Assembly: GCA_020636435.1 (NCBI GenBank)
Contig: JACJXX010000002.1
Span: 2,108,001-2,172,000, forward strand
DNA length: 64,000 nt
Direction: 5' to 3'
Origin: Lewinellaceae bacterium
GTDB lineage: Bacteria > Bacteroidota > Bacteroidia > Chitinophagales > Saprospiraceae
Shown one piece after another: positions 52,046 to 60,815 of the stretch. The notes beneath the pieces are model-generated. The model saw only the letters and a list, made by a program, of their open reading frames with translations, made no database searches and had not been told where the DNA came from. How positions within the stretch are numbered: position 1 is the first letter of the stretch; each line of letters begins with the position of its first letter. A program made the position numbers and the translations under genes.

Positions 52046-52236
52046 TAAGGCACGAGGAAAGAATAAAGTGTTCAATTATGGGGCAGTAATTTTTGTGCCA
52101 GGCAAGGCGCGAAGAATGAGGATAGCCAAAGCTACCTGAGTGATAGCCTGCCCCGCACCCGAAGGGTCGGGGAGCAACGCAGCATGGCGCAAAAAGGACA
52201 AGCCAGAATGGACAGTTTATTCTTTCGTCGTGCCTA
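52046..52236 (-). repeat. conserved-core fold-back element, copy 4
   Basis: The arms TAAGGCACGAGGAAAGAATA (52046 on) and TATTCTTTCGTCGTGCC.TAA (to 52236) pair with few mismatches. Read on the minus strand the core contains GCGCCATGCTGCGTTGC, CTATCCTCATTC and CGCGCCTTGCCTGGC, plus an extra inner hairpin (CCCCGACCC.TTCGGGTGCGGGG). It overlaps the stop codon of the membrane-protein gene. Confidence 0.83.
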
Positions 52237-52758
52237 ACCATTCCCCAACACCACTTCATACCCCCACAACCCCGGTTTCATATAAAGCGTTGCGGTTTCT
52301 CCTCTTTTCCGGCCGGGCAGCAGCGGCTCCCTGCTCTTGACTCTTCTCAACCGCCCTCGGTAGTAGAAGAAGGTATAATACCCGCTGGGTTTTGCTTTTT
52401 CTCCCTTTATCAGCCCATACCTGTCGGAAAGAAAAGCCTGCTCCTCGAAGAATTCCACCTGTTTCGGCCGGGGAGCGGCCGGGCTGAGCAGCCGGTTGCT
52501 GAGGCTGGCAAAAAACGGGGAGAAGAGCGTGCAAAGGACGATAAAAAATACATAAAGCTGTACGGTCTCGACTGTGTTCCGGCTCTGCTTGCTGAACCGC
52601 CAACCCAGCCCCGTTCCTGCTATTGCCCCGAAAGCCATCGCATACAGCCCCAGGCTGCGCATGCCTATGGTGCGGTCGAACCAACTGAACTCCAGGACGT
52701 ACAGCGCGATCAACCCGATGGCCAGCAACACAATGAGCAAAGCAGTAATACGGAACAT
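52234..52758 (-). CDS. hypothetical membrane protein with three predicted helices
   Basis: 174 residues. Hydrophobic segments are ITALLIVLLAIGLIALYVL, SLGLYAMAFGAIAGTGLGW and YVFFIVLCTLFSPFFASL, followed by a hydrophilic C-terminal part of about 90 residues (PAAPRPKQVEFFEEQAFLSDRYGLIKGEKAKPSGYYTFFYYRGR) that looks like a small beta domain. No family is recognised. It follows the ABC exporter gene by 28 bp on the same strand, so it may be co-transcribed with it. Confidence 0.72.
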   Translation of the reverse strand: MFRITALLIVLLAIGLIALYVLEFSWFDRTIGMRSLGLYAMAFGAIAGTGLGWRFSKQSRNTVETVQLYVFFIVLCTLFSPFFASLSNRLLSPAAPRPKQVEFFEEQAFLSDRYGLIKGEKAKPSGYYTFFYYRGRLRRVKSREPLLPGRKRGETATLYMKPGLWGYEVVLGNG

Positions 52759-52786
52759 TGGAAAGCGGTTTTAAATCAGAACTCAC

Positions 52787-54592
52787 TCAGGTGAGTTCGA
52801 ACTGGAGCCGGGCCAGAGAATTATACGTTCCATCCTCGATCAGGGAAAGCTCCTCGTGGGTGCCTTGCTCTATGATCCGCCCTTTATCGATCACGTAAAT
52901 ACAGTCTACATCCCGGATGGTGGCCAGGCGGTGGGCAATGATGATCGAAGTACGCCCTTCCATCAGTTTGTTGAGGGCATCTTGTACGGCTTTTTCCGAC
53001 TCGGCGTCCAGAGAGGAGGTGGCCTCGTCGAGCAATAAAATAGCGGGATCTTTCAGAATAGCGCGGGCAATGGCGATGCGCTGCCGCTGCCCGCCGGAGA
53101 GCTTGACGCCGCGCTCGCCCACCAGGGTTTCAAGCCCTTCCGGGAAGGACCGGATAAAATCCCAGGCATTGGCCTTGCGGGCTGCTTCGATCACTTCTTC
53201 TTCGGTAGCTTCCGGTTTGCCGTACAGGATGTTTTCCTTGATAGACCCCCCAAAGAGGATCACCTCTTGTGGCACGATCGCAATATTCCGGCGGTAGGCA
53301 GTGGTATTGATATCGTAAATGCTTTGCCCGTCCACTTTGATATCCCCACTGTCTACTTCGTAGAATTTCAGCAGCAGTTGTACGATGGTGGATTTTCCGG
53401 CGCCGCTGGTGCCCACCAACGCTACCTTCTGCCCGGATTCCAGCTCGAAATCCAATCCTTTGAGCACCGGCATATCTTTCCGGGTGGGATAGCTAAAGTG
53501 CACATCCTCGTAGCGGATATTGCCTTTTAAGGTTATGTTTTCGACGTCATGGCCGTCGGATGCCTCTACTTCGCTCTCTTCCTGGAGGATTTCCCGGATG
53601 CGTTCGGTAGCTCCCACCGCTCCCAGAATCTCCGTGTAGAAATTGCCCAGCCCGGCGATGGCGCCGCCCAGGATGCCGGTATACACTACGAATTCGATCA
53701 GCTGCCCGGCGGTCATCGCCCCGCTTTCCAGCATTCTGGCGCCTTGCCAGATGATGAAGAACAGGGCGCCAAAAAGGAAGGTAATGATGAAGACCGAAAA
53801 GAGGGCGCGCCAGCGCGCATAGCGGAGGGCCACTTTGACCACCCGGTCGATAGAACGGCCGTACCGCAGCGCTTCAAACAGCTCATTGGTGAACGCTTTG
53901 ACGGCCTGTATGGCCTGTATGGTTTCATTGAGTGTGGTATTGGAGTGGGCCAGCTCTTCCTGGCGGCTTTTGGACAATTTGCGGATAAAGCGGCCGAAAA
54001 ACATGGCGCCAATGACGATCACCGGGAAGGTGCCCAGCATGATCAGCGAAAGCTTGGGGGCCCGGATGGCCAGGAAGGCGATGCCCGCCACCAGTATGAT
54101 GACCTGCCGGATAAATTCGGCGAGGGTAATGGAAAAAGCGCTGTACAATTTTTCTACATCAGCCGTCAGGCGGCTGACCAACTCGCCCACCCGGCTTTGC
54201 TCGAAAAAGACGATGGGCAGCGTCACCAGTTTCTGATACAGCGCTTTTCGCACATCGGCGATGCCTTTCTCGCTGACCACGGCAAAGAGCAGGATGCGGG
54301 AATAAGACACTATGCCCTGAGCGGCCAGCACGGCGAGCAACACCCAACCGATCTGGCTCAGGGAAATGTCCATCTCTGCATTGCCCTGGGCTACATCTAC
54401 CATCAGGCCAGACAGATAAGGGAACAACATGAACACCAGGCTGGAAATAAACAGGAGCGCCAGGCCGAAGATAAAGGACCAGCGATAAGGCCGGATAAAG
54501 CGAAAGACCTGGGCGGCTTCCACCAGCTTCTCCCGGTTCAGCTTCGGGCGAATTTCTTCGTCTGATACCTTGGTTTGCCTCCGCATTCCCAT
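52787..54592 (-). CDS. ABC exporter, fused permease and ATPase (MsbA-like half transporter)
   Basis: 601 residues. Six membrane helices (about 35-330) are followed by the nucleotide-binding domain (about 360-600): Walker A LVGTSGAGKSTIVQLL, Q-loop IVPQEVILFGG, signature LSGGQRQRIAIARA, Walker B AILLLDEATSSLD, and H-loop SIIIAHRLATI. It works as a homodimer exporting a hydrophobic compound; lipid-A-core flipping is possible but cannot be told from sequence. The first gene of a two-gene operon with the small membrane protein. Confidence 0.94.
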   Translation of the reverse strand: MGMRRQTKVSDEEIRPKLNREKLVEAAQVFRFIRPYRWSFIFGLALLFISSLVFMLFPYLSGLMVDVAQGNAEMDISLSQIGWVLLAVLAAQGIVSYSRILLFAVVSEKGIADVRKALYQKLVTLPIVFFEQSRVGELVSRLTADVEKLYSAFSITLAEFIRQVIILVAGIAFLAIRAPKLSLIMLGTFPVIVIGAMFFGRFIRKLSKSRQEELAHSNTTLNETIQAIQAVKAFTNELFEALRYGRSIDRVVKVALRYARWRALFSVFIITFLFGALFFIIWQGARMLESGAMTAGQLIEFVVYTGILGGAIAGLGNFYTEILGAVGATERIREILQEESEVEASDGHDVENITLKGNIRYEDVHFSYPTRKDMPVLKGLDFELESGQKVALVGTSGAGKSTIVQLLLKFYEVDSGDIKVDGQSIYDINTTAYRRNIAIVPQEVILFGGSIKENILYGKPEATEEEVIEAARKANAWDFIRSFPEGLETLVGERGVKLSGGQRQRIAIARAILKDPAILLLDEATSSLDAESEKAVQDALNKLMEGRTSIIIAHRLATIRDVDCIYVIDKGRIIEQGTHEELSLIEDGTYNSLARLQFELT

Positions 54593-54858
54593 ATTTTTCT
54601 TTGTTTATTGCCGTTAAAAAAACTGTATTATAACAATTTTTTCCCCTGGAAGTTAAATATAGATTTCTCCCATACAAATTTCTTGAGAAAAAAATGTAGA
54701 TTTGTGCCTGCTTCTCGTATCCCCGGTTTTTTTTCGCAAACAAACGGAAAGATCATGGCTTAGCTTCCGGTTTCCAGGTATCGTTACGCTGTAATGCATT
54801 TTTGAATTTAACCAATACATTAATTTCCGGAATAAATAAGCAGTAAATCCCATAGCTT

Positions 54859-55692
54859 ATGCAACGACTCATAATCTCTTTGTCCCTTTTTTTCGTCTGC
54901 CATCTTCCTCTCCGCGCTCAGGTTATTGACATCGGGCTGAATTTCGGCGCCATGTTTTACAATGGCGACCTTTCTGCCAGCGATGTCCGGCAAATGATTC
55001 AGGAGACCCGGCCGGCGTTTGGTTTATTCTGCCGCCTGGTCAACAGCCGCCAGTTTTCCACCCGTTTCAACCTCAACATTGGCTCCATTCAGGGCGATGA
55101 CGCCCGAACGGCCAATGAAGCCCGGGGGCTCAGCTTTGAGAGCAGAATCTGGGAGTTTAACGTCATCGGCGAGTGGCATTCCCTGCGGGTCCGGCACACC
55201 GAGCACAGCTCTACTTTCCCCTATTTGTTCGGCGGCGTGGGTTTTTTTCATTTCAACCCCAAGGCCGATGTGAACGGCGAATTGGTGGAACTGCAACCCC
55301 TGGGTACTGAAGGGCAGGGCCTGCCGTCTTATCCGGATGCCTACAACCGCCTGCAGCTCAATGTTCCTTTCGGCGCCGGAATAAAAGTGGTCAACCGCAA
55401 AGTTACCGTTGGTTTTGAGATGGGCGCCCGCTTCCTGCTTACCGACTACCTCGATGACGTGAGCAGCACCTTGGTTAACCATCGCGACGTATTTGAAGGC
55501 AACGGCTCATTGGCAGCGCAGTTGAGCAACCCCAACCTGGGCGGGCAGGAAGGCATCGATCAGGTCTATCGCAGAGGCAGCGAGCGGCGCGACTGGTACT
55601 ACATGATGAACATCACGCTGTCTTACAACTTTGGACAGGCACTCCACAAAATATTTTCCGACCCGGTTCCCTGCCCCAAGTGGCGGCTTTGA
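54859..55692 (+). CDS. DUF6089-type outer-membrane beta-barrel protein, paralogue 1
   Basis: 277 residues with signal peptide MQRLIISLSLFFVCHLPLRA. Alternating aromatic beta strands (IDIGLNFGAMFYNGDLS; TRFNLNIGSIQGDD; FPYLFGGVGFFHFNPKADVN; VTVGFEMGARFLLTDYLDDVSSTL) and the closing WYYMMNITLSYNFG match the small barrel family frequent in Bacteroidota. About half the positions are shared with the next gene, so they are tandem duplicates. Function unknown, probably structural or involved in envelope organisation. Confidence 0.83.
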   Translation: MQRLIISLSLFFVCHLPLRAQVIDIGLNFGAMFYNGDLSASDVRQMIQETRPAFGLFCRLVNSRQFSTRFNLNIGSIQGDDARTANEARGLSFESRIWEFNVIGEWHSLRVRHTEHSSTFPYLFGGVGFFHFNPKADVNGELVELQPLGTEGQGLPSYPDAYNRLQLNVPFGAGIKVVNRKVTVGFEMGARFLLTDYLDDVSSTLVNHRDVFEGNGSLAAQLSNPNLGGQEGIDQVYRRGSERRDWYYMMNITLSYNFGQALHKIFSDPVPCPKWRL

Positions 55693-55852
55693 CTTTTTTT
55701 AGCACAAGGCAGGATTCTGGCGCTGCCGGGTAATTTATCACAGCTTCAATGCGTTATTAGGCTGTCGAAAATCTTTAATATTGTGACCACGGCTTCCAAT
55801 TTTTGTCTAAATTGGCAGTTTGATTCACGCACTAATTCAATCCCATTGAGCT

Positions 55853-56695
55853 ATGAAGAAATTGCTTTTCTTCTTTGTTTTTGCCGCCGCGCTTTCTGTC
55901 TTCTCCAACCTCAAGGCCCAAAGTACTGAACTCGGCATATTTGCCGGCGCCTCTCTCTACAGTGGCGATCTCTCGCCCACGGAGTTTGGCGTTTATATGG
56001 ATGAGGTAAGCCCAGCCTTCGGCGTTTTTAGCCGGTTTAATATTGGCCAGGCCTTTGCGCTGCGCCTGGGCCTTTCCCTTGGGAAAGTATCCGGCAATGA
56101 CGCCAGGCATGGCCGGGAAGACCGGGGCCTCAATTTCCGCAGCAACATCACGGAATTTGCCCTTACCGGAGAACTCAACCTGTTCAAGCTGGGCAGTTAT
56201 CAGGACCGGGGCGTCATGCCTTACTTGTTTGGCGGGGTGGCGGTGTTCCATTTCAATCCGGAAGCTTCGTTCGACGGCGATTATATAGAATTGCAACCGC
56301 TCGGTACCGAAGGGCAGGGGCTGCCGGGCTACGAAGCGCCCTACCAGCTCACTCAACTGGCCCTGCCGGCAGGCCTGGGGATCAAGTTCCTGCTCAATGA
56401 AACCATCACCCTCGGCCTGGAATTCGGCGGCAGAAAGTTGTTTACCGATTACCTGGATGACGTCAGCTCCGCTCAGGTCAACTACTTTGACGTCCTGGAA
56501 GGCAACGGAGAACTGGCGGCCCGCCTCAGCAACCCCACCCTGAAAGACCCCAGCCCGGATAACGCCGATTATCGCCGGGGCGGCGATTTCAAAGACTGGT
56601 ATTATTTCGGCGGCATCACCCTGTCGTTTCGCCTCCAGGGCAACGGCGGCGGCGGTTTTGGCCGGGGCAAAGGCATCGGATGCCCTACTTTTTAA
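55853..56695 (+). CDS. DUF6089-type outer-membrane beta-barrel protein, paralogue 2
   Basis: 280 residues with signal peptide MKKLLFFFVFAAALSVFSNL. Shared landmarks with the preceding gene include GASLYSGDLSP, GLSLGKVSGNDAR, MPYLFGGVAVFHFNP, ELQPLGTEGQGLPGY, FTDYLDDVSSAQVNYFDVLEGNG and WYYFGGITLSFRL. The spacing of 160 bp and separate leader suggest either one transcript or two. The Gly-rich C-terminus (GNGGGGFGRGKG) is unusual. Confidence 0.83.
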   Translation: MKKLLFFFVFAAALSVFSNLKAQSTELGIFAGASLYSGDLSPTEFGVYMDEVSPAFGVFSRFNIGQAFALRLGLSLGKVSGNDARHGREDRGLNFRSNITEFALTGELNLFKLGSYQDRGVMPYLFGGVAVFHFNPEASFDGDYIELQPLGTEGQGLPGYEAPYQLTQLALPAGLGIKFLLNETITLGLEFGGRKLFTDYLDDVSSAQVNYFDVLEGNGELAARLSNPTLKDPSPDNADYRRGGDFKDWYYFGGITLSFRLQGNGGGGFGRGKGIGCPTF

Positions 56696-56766
56696 TAGCT
56701 CGTTTCGGCCGGGCAGGTTGGATTCTCAAGCCTCATATCAAAAAAAATGAACGTTATCCAATTCCC

Positions 56767-56799
56767 TTTGTTCAATTTTGGGAATTTGTGTTAAATTTG
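56767..56799 (+). promoter_or_regulatory. Bacteroidota-type promoter of the LMW phosphatase gene
   Basis: TTTG (56767-56770), a 21-nt spacer and TAAATTTG (56792-56799) match the consensus well; the leader to ATG 56828 would be about 22 nt. Confidence 0.72.
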
Positions 56800-56827
56800 C
56801 GTTAAGGGCTTGTAAACAAAACTCGCA

Positions 56828-57265
56828 ATGAAGAGAATATTGGTGCTCTGCACCGGCAACTCATGTAGAAGCCAGATGGCCGAAGGCTATCTTAAATTCT
56901 ACACCCAAAGTGGCGCTGAAATTTACAGCGCCGGGCTGGAGAGCCACGGCATCAATCCCTACGCCATAAAGGCCATGGAGGAAGATAGCATCGACATTTC
57001 CGGCCAGCACTCCAAACCAATCCGCGTCTTCCGCGGACGGCACTTCGATTACCTGGTCACCGTTTGCGACGAAGCAACCCACAGCCTGCTTCGGGACATC
57101 ACCTACGGGGAAAAAATCCACTTCAGCATCCCAGATCCGGCCGCCTTCGAAGGAGGGAGCGAGGAAAAACTGGAGGAATTTCGCAGGGTCCGGGAAATTG
57201 TCAAGAAGAAAATGCTGAAATTCATCGGCAAAGCGCTGCAGGAAAATACGGAGGCTGCTGCTTGA
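56828..57265 (+). CDS. low-molecular-weight phosphatase / thioredoxin-type arsenate reductase
   Basis: 145 residues. The P-loop CTGNSCRSQMAEG (Cys8, Arg14) and the late catalytic Asp in SIPDPAAF define the LMW-PTP fold. The sequence VCDEATHSLLRD is like ArsC of thioredoxin-coupled arsenate reductases, although the paired cysteines of that class are not all present (Cys79 is; a following Cys82-type partner is not). It could reduce arsenate or dephosphorylate protein tyrosine. It has its own promoter and a shared terminator with the convergent receptor gene. Confidence 0.87.
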   Translation: MKRILVLCTGNSCRSQMAEGYLKFYTQSGAEIYSAGLESHGINPYAIKAMEEDSIDISGQHSKPIRVFRGRHFDYLVTVCDEATHSLLRDITYGEKIHFSIPDPAAFEGGSEEKLEEFRRVREIVKKKMLKFIGKALQENTEAAA

Positions 57266-57340
57266 AGGAAGGAATGAATGTAGCGTGATTGTTATTTTTC
57301 CTTTTTTTATTGGGGTACTTGTTGGCAAATAGACAAAGAA

Positions 57341-57383
57341 CAAAGGGCCATTCCGGATTTCCGGAATGGCCCTTTGTTCATTT
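57341..57383. terminator. bidirectional intrinsic terminator
   Basis: 16-bp perfect stem CAAAGGGCCATTCCGG / CCGGAATGGCCCTTTG with loop ATTT, flanked by TTCATTT on the plus strand and TTCTTTG on the minus strand, between convergent genes. Confidence 0.93.
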
Positions 57384-57397
57384 ACAGCCGGGCGTGG

Positions 57398-60300
57398 TTA
57401 GAAAATGTAACGCAGGCCGGCCTGCACCTGCCATCGGGACAACAGGCTGAAATCATCCGTGAAGGTAGATTTCAGTGTGGTGTCGAAGCTGTAAGTGGGG
57501 ATATTGTTCTGATCCACCGTTACGCCGATGGGCTGGGTATTGGTCGGAAACCGGCGCACGCCCCAGCTGCTGCTGATGAAGTTGCCCACATTCAGCATAT
57601 CCAGGCTAAACTGTATGGTATGGGTGCGTTGGCCTACCTTAAGGTTGAGATCCTGAAGAACGCGAGCGTCCCAGCGGGAGTACCAGGGGCTGAGGATGTC
57701 GTACTTCTCAGCATAGGAGCCGCGGTTGCTGTTCAGGTAATCGTCCTGTTTGATAAAGGCGCTCAGGGCGGTGCGTTGAGCGGCTTGTTCTTCGGCGCTG
57801 CCCGTGAACTGCATCTGCTGCAGGTCGGTTTCCGTGGGGATGTAGATCAGGTCGTTCAGGCCGGATCCATCATTGTTGATGTTTCCGGAGTACGTATAGG
57901 TAAACCGGCCGCCCTGTGCATACTCGAAGAAGAGGGATAGGGTAGTAGCCCACGTGCCGCTGCCGTATTCAAACCGCTTGTTGGCGGAGCCCACCACGCG
58001 GTGGCGGTTGCCGTACAAGGAAGGCGTTTCTCTGGGTATGTTTACATGGCCGATGGCCGGGTTGCGGTCGTAGGCATCGCCCGAGATTTCCGCTTCAATG
58101 GAGCTGGCGTCTTTGGCGTCGAGGAAGTTGTAGGCCAGGCTGGCGTACAGGCCGTTGCCAAAGGTTTTCTGGACCTGCACCGTAGCGTTCAGGGAATAGC
58201 CTACGTCGGTGTTGGTAAATACGTAGGCATTGGTCGGCCCTCCGAAAACCAGGGCCCTGTCGCCAGCCGTGTAAACCAGGCGGCTGTCTACGCTGCCCAA
58301 CCTGCCGGTTGGAGGCTTGAGGCCGTAGTTGCGCACCATCATGCCGTTGATGTCCTGGGTATAAATAAGGTCGCCGGATATCACCCAGCCACCGCCGAAG
58401 CGTTTGTCGATGCCGAGGTTGCTGCGCCATACCTGCGGAAACTGGAAATCGGGGGAGGTCATGGTGTAGAAGAAAAAATCGGGGTTGGCCACCTGGTTGC
58501 CGATCCAGACGAAGGGGAAGCGGCCGGAGAACAGGCCGGAGCCGCCGCGCAATTGCAGGCTGCGGTTGCCCAGCACGTCCCAGTTGAAGCCGAGGCGCGG
58601 AGAGAGGAGGGGCGTCTGGTCCGGAAGCACGGTATGGTCGAAAGTGACCGGGTTGCCATCGGTGTCATAATAAACAATAGACGGATCGTAGGTGGCGAAA
58701 GGGTTGTTGACGGGGTCAAAAACGCCGCCTTTGCGGTCGATGTTCTCCTGGATTTTATCAGAAGTATCGAAATAGAGCGGCATGTCCATGCGCACGCCCA
58801 GGGTCAGCTTGAAATCATTGCCGATCAAAATTTCATCCTGAGCGTAGAGCCCCCATTGGCCGACATTGGTCTCCGCCAGGGCCCAGCCGGTGCCGTCGTA
58901 ACCGGGGATTGGCCCCGGGGTTTTGTTGTTCTCAAAAGTAGCGCGCGCGTGGTCTACGACCGGGTCCATGCCGCCGGCATTGACAAAGTCGAGGAAATCC
59001 TGAACGCTGGCGAAACCTGGGCCGAAAGTGCCGCCCGGATAATCTACCCCGAAAGGCTCGTAAACCCCGAGGTTGAAGGAGTTGTCGAAGCTGAATCGCT
59101 CCAGGGAGGTTCCGATGGTCAGGGTGTGCTTGCCGAGGTACAGGTTGAAGTTGTCCGTAAACTGGAGCACATTCTGGTCGAGCCGGTTGTTGATGGAGAA
59201 CGGCTCGTGGCCGGCAACGATGTAGCGGATGCCGTCGCGGTTGATGTTGAGCACCGGGAAGGGGGCGGAGAAGGGATCGCGGGAGTCGCGGAAGGCCGTG
59301 AAGCCGGCCTGCAGCTTATTGGCGCCCCAGTTGCCGAAGATGGACTTCAATTCCACGATGCCGGAATGGATAATGTTGTTGATCTTGTACCCGGAGTTGA
59401 CGAATTGCAGGGTCGTGGCGTCCGGGCCCCGGCGTCCCAAAGCGGAGGGGTGCGCCGGTTTTTCCTTTTCCGCATTCAGGAAGTTGTAGGTAGCCGTGAG
59501 GCTGTGCCGGGAGTTGATGATCCAGTCCAGCTTGAAAATCCCTTTCTCACTGTCGGTAAGGTGGATATAATCTTCATAAGGTCCGGTTTCGTACCCAAAG
59601 CGGCTCCTCAGGATATTGGATACCTGCTCCAGGTCCTGAGCTTCTACCCGGGAAACGTTTTCCCCGGTGCGGCCCGGAGCGGCGGCAATGAAGTTGGAGC
59701 CCTGGTCTTGCCGGCGATCGATTTCGGCATTGGCAAAAAAGAACAGCTTGTTTTTAATGATCGGCCCGCCCAGGCTAAATCCGATCTGGAACTGGCGCAG
59801 TTCCGGAACGAAAATGTCGGTGCTTTTAATGGTCGAGCCCGTCATGTCCTGGTTGCGGAAAAAGCCGAAGACGGTTCCGCTGAAATCATTGGTGCCGCTC
59901 TTGGTCACCGCGTCGATGGAAGCGCCCGTGAAGCCCGCCTGGGTAACGTCATACGGAGCTACTGAGACGGATATCTGGTCGATGGCGTCCAGCGAGATGG
60001 GCTGGGCGTCGGTCTGCCCGCCGGGAGTGGCGGCATCCAGGCCGAAGGGGTTGTTGAAGATGGAGCCGTCGAGCGAGAAGTTGTTGAACTGGTCGTTGCG
60101 CCCGGCGAAGGAATTGCCGTCGGAAGAAGGCGCCAGGCGGTAGTAATCTGCCGCCGAACGGGAGATGGTGGGCAGCCGCCGCAGTTGGTCGGAAGAGATG
60201 TTGGTGGCCGCGCCGGTGCGCTCGCTGTTCAGCAGGGGGTCGGCATTGGCTTTGACCACCACCTCCTCCAACTCGAGGGCACTGCTCTTGAGGCCGATAT

Positions 60301-60619
60301 CCACTTTGAGTTTTTGGGCAAGGCTCAGGTAAATGCCTTCCACCTTGCCGGCGTCGTATCCGAGGTAGTTGGCTTCGAGGACGTACGGCCCACCCACCCG
60401 CAGGTTGGGAAGGGTAAACCGGCCGTCCTCCCGCGTAGTGGTGCCGTACTGCGCGCCGGAGGGCTGGTGGATGGCCACTACCGTAGCCGCGTCGAGCGGG
60501 TTGCCCTGGTCGTCGACGACCGTTCCGGTAAGGGTGGCTGTAGTTACCTGAGCATGCAGGCTGGGCATGCCGATAACGGCCAACACGGACATTGCCAGGA
60601 TGAGTTGGAATGGTTTCAT
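57398..60619 (-). CDS. TonB-dependent outer-membrane receptor (Oar-like)
   Basis: 1073 residues with signal peptide MKPFQLILAMSVLAVIGMPSLHA. A carboxypeptidase-regulatory-like domain (about 27-110: GTVVDDQGNPLDAATVVAIH, DGRFTLPNLRVGG), a plug domain (about 120-240: LEEVVVKANADPL, SLDAIDQISVSVAPYDVTQAG, IDAVTKSGTNDFSGTVFGFF) and a long barrel follow. The Oar-type plug and the DAVTKSGTN block separate it from SusC. Oar-like receptors have been linked to protease or peptide export/import in this phylum. The ligand is unknown and no partner lipoprotein is adjacent. Confidence 0.93.
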   Translation of the reverse strand: MKPFQLILAMSVLAVIGMPSLHAQVTTATLTGTVVDDQGNPLDAATVVAIHQPSGAQYGTTTREDGRFTLPNLRVGGPYVLEANYLGYDAGKVEGIYLSLAQKLKVDIGLKSSALELEEVVVKANADPLLNSERTGAATNISSDQLRRLPTISRSAADYYRLAPSSDGNSFAGRNDQFNNFSLDGSIFNNPFGLDAATPGGQTDAQPISLDAIDQISVSVAPYDVTQAGFTGASIDAVTKSGTNDFSGTVFGFFRNQDMTGSTIKSTDIFVPELRQFQIGFSLGGPIIKNKLFFFANAEIDRRQDQGSNFIAAAPGRTGENVSRVEAQDLEQVSNILRSRFGYETGPYEDYIHLTDSEKGIFKLDWIINSRHSLTATYNFLNAEKEKPAHPSALGRRGPDATTLQFVNSGYKINNIIHSGIVELKSIFGNWGANKLQAGFTAFRDSRDPFSAPFPVLNINRDGIRYIVAGHEPFSINNRLDQNVLQFTDNFNLYLGKHTLTIGTSLERFSFDNSFNLGVYEPFGVDYPGGTFGPGFASVQDFLDFVNAGGMDPVVDHARATFENNKTPGPIPGYDGTGWALAETNVGQWGLYAQDEILIGNDFKLTLGVRMDMPLYFDTSDKIQENIDRKGGVFDPVNNPFATYDPSIVYYDTDGNPVTFDHTVLPDQTPLLSPRLGFNWDVLGNRSLQLRGGSGLFSGRFPFVWIGNQVANPDFFFYTMTSPDFQFPQVWRSNLGIDKRFGGGWVISGDLIYTQDINGMMVRNYGLKPPTGRLGSVDSRLVYTAGDRALVFGGPTNAYVFTNTDVGYSLNATVQVQKTFGNGLYASLAYNFLDAKDASSIEAEISGDAYDRNPAIGHVNIPRETPSLYGNRHRVVGSANKRFEYGSGTWATTLSLFFEYAQGGRFTYTYSGNINNDGSGLNDLIYIPTETDLQQMQFTGSAEEQAAQRTALSAFIKQDDYLNSNRGSYAEKYDILSPWYSRWDARVLQDLNLKVGQRTHTIQFSLDMLNVGNFISSSWGVRRFPTNTQPIGVTVDQNNIPTYSFDTTLKSTFTDDFSLLSRWQVQAGLRYIF

Positions 60620-60662
60620 AAATCTGGATTTGAGTGAGGGTTAAAAGATCGTTTTCTCACAG

Positions 60663-60692
60663 TAAATTTAGCACAACTTTTTTAACCTTCAA
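60663..60692 (-). promoter_or_regulatory. possible promoter of the TonB receptor gene
   Basis: On the minus strand TTG (60692-60690), a 19-nt spacer and TAAATTTA (60670-60663) approximate the consensus; the leader would be about 35 nt. Confidence 0.35.
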
Positions 60693-60815
60693 TTTACTAC
60701 AGGTTAACAATCCCGTATATTTAATCTTCGATTAACATACTTTTGGGCCGATTTCTTCTCTAAAGCCTATTTTACCTATATTTTTAGCGCTCTTATCTAC
60801 CGACAAACCAATTGC

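Noticed and set aside
52017..52259. 81-residue N-terminal extension of MurB
   Set aside because: It runs through fold-back element copy 4; MurB proteins begin at MKIQENVSL-like positions.
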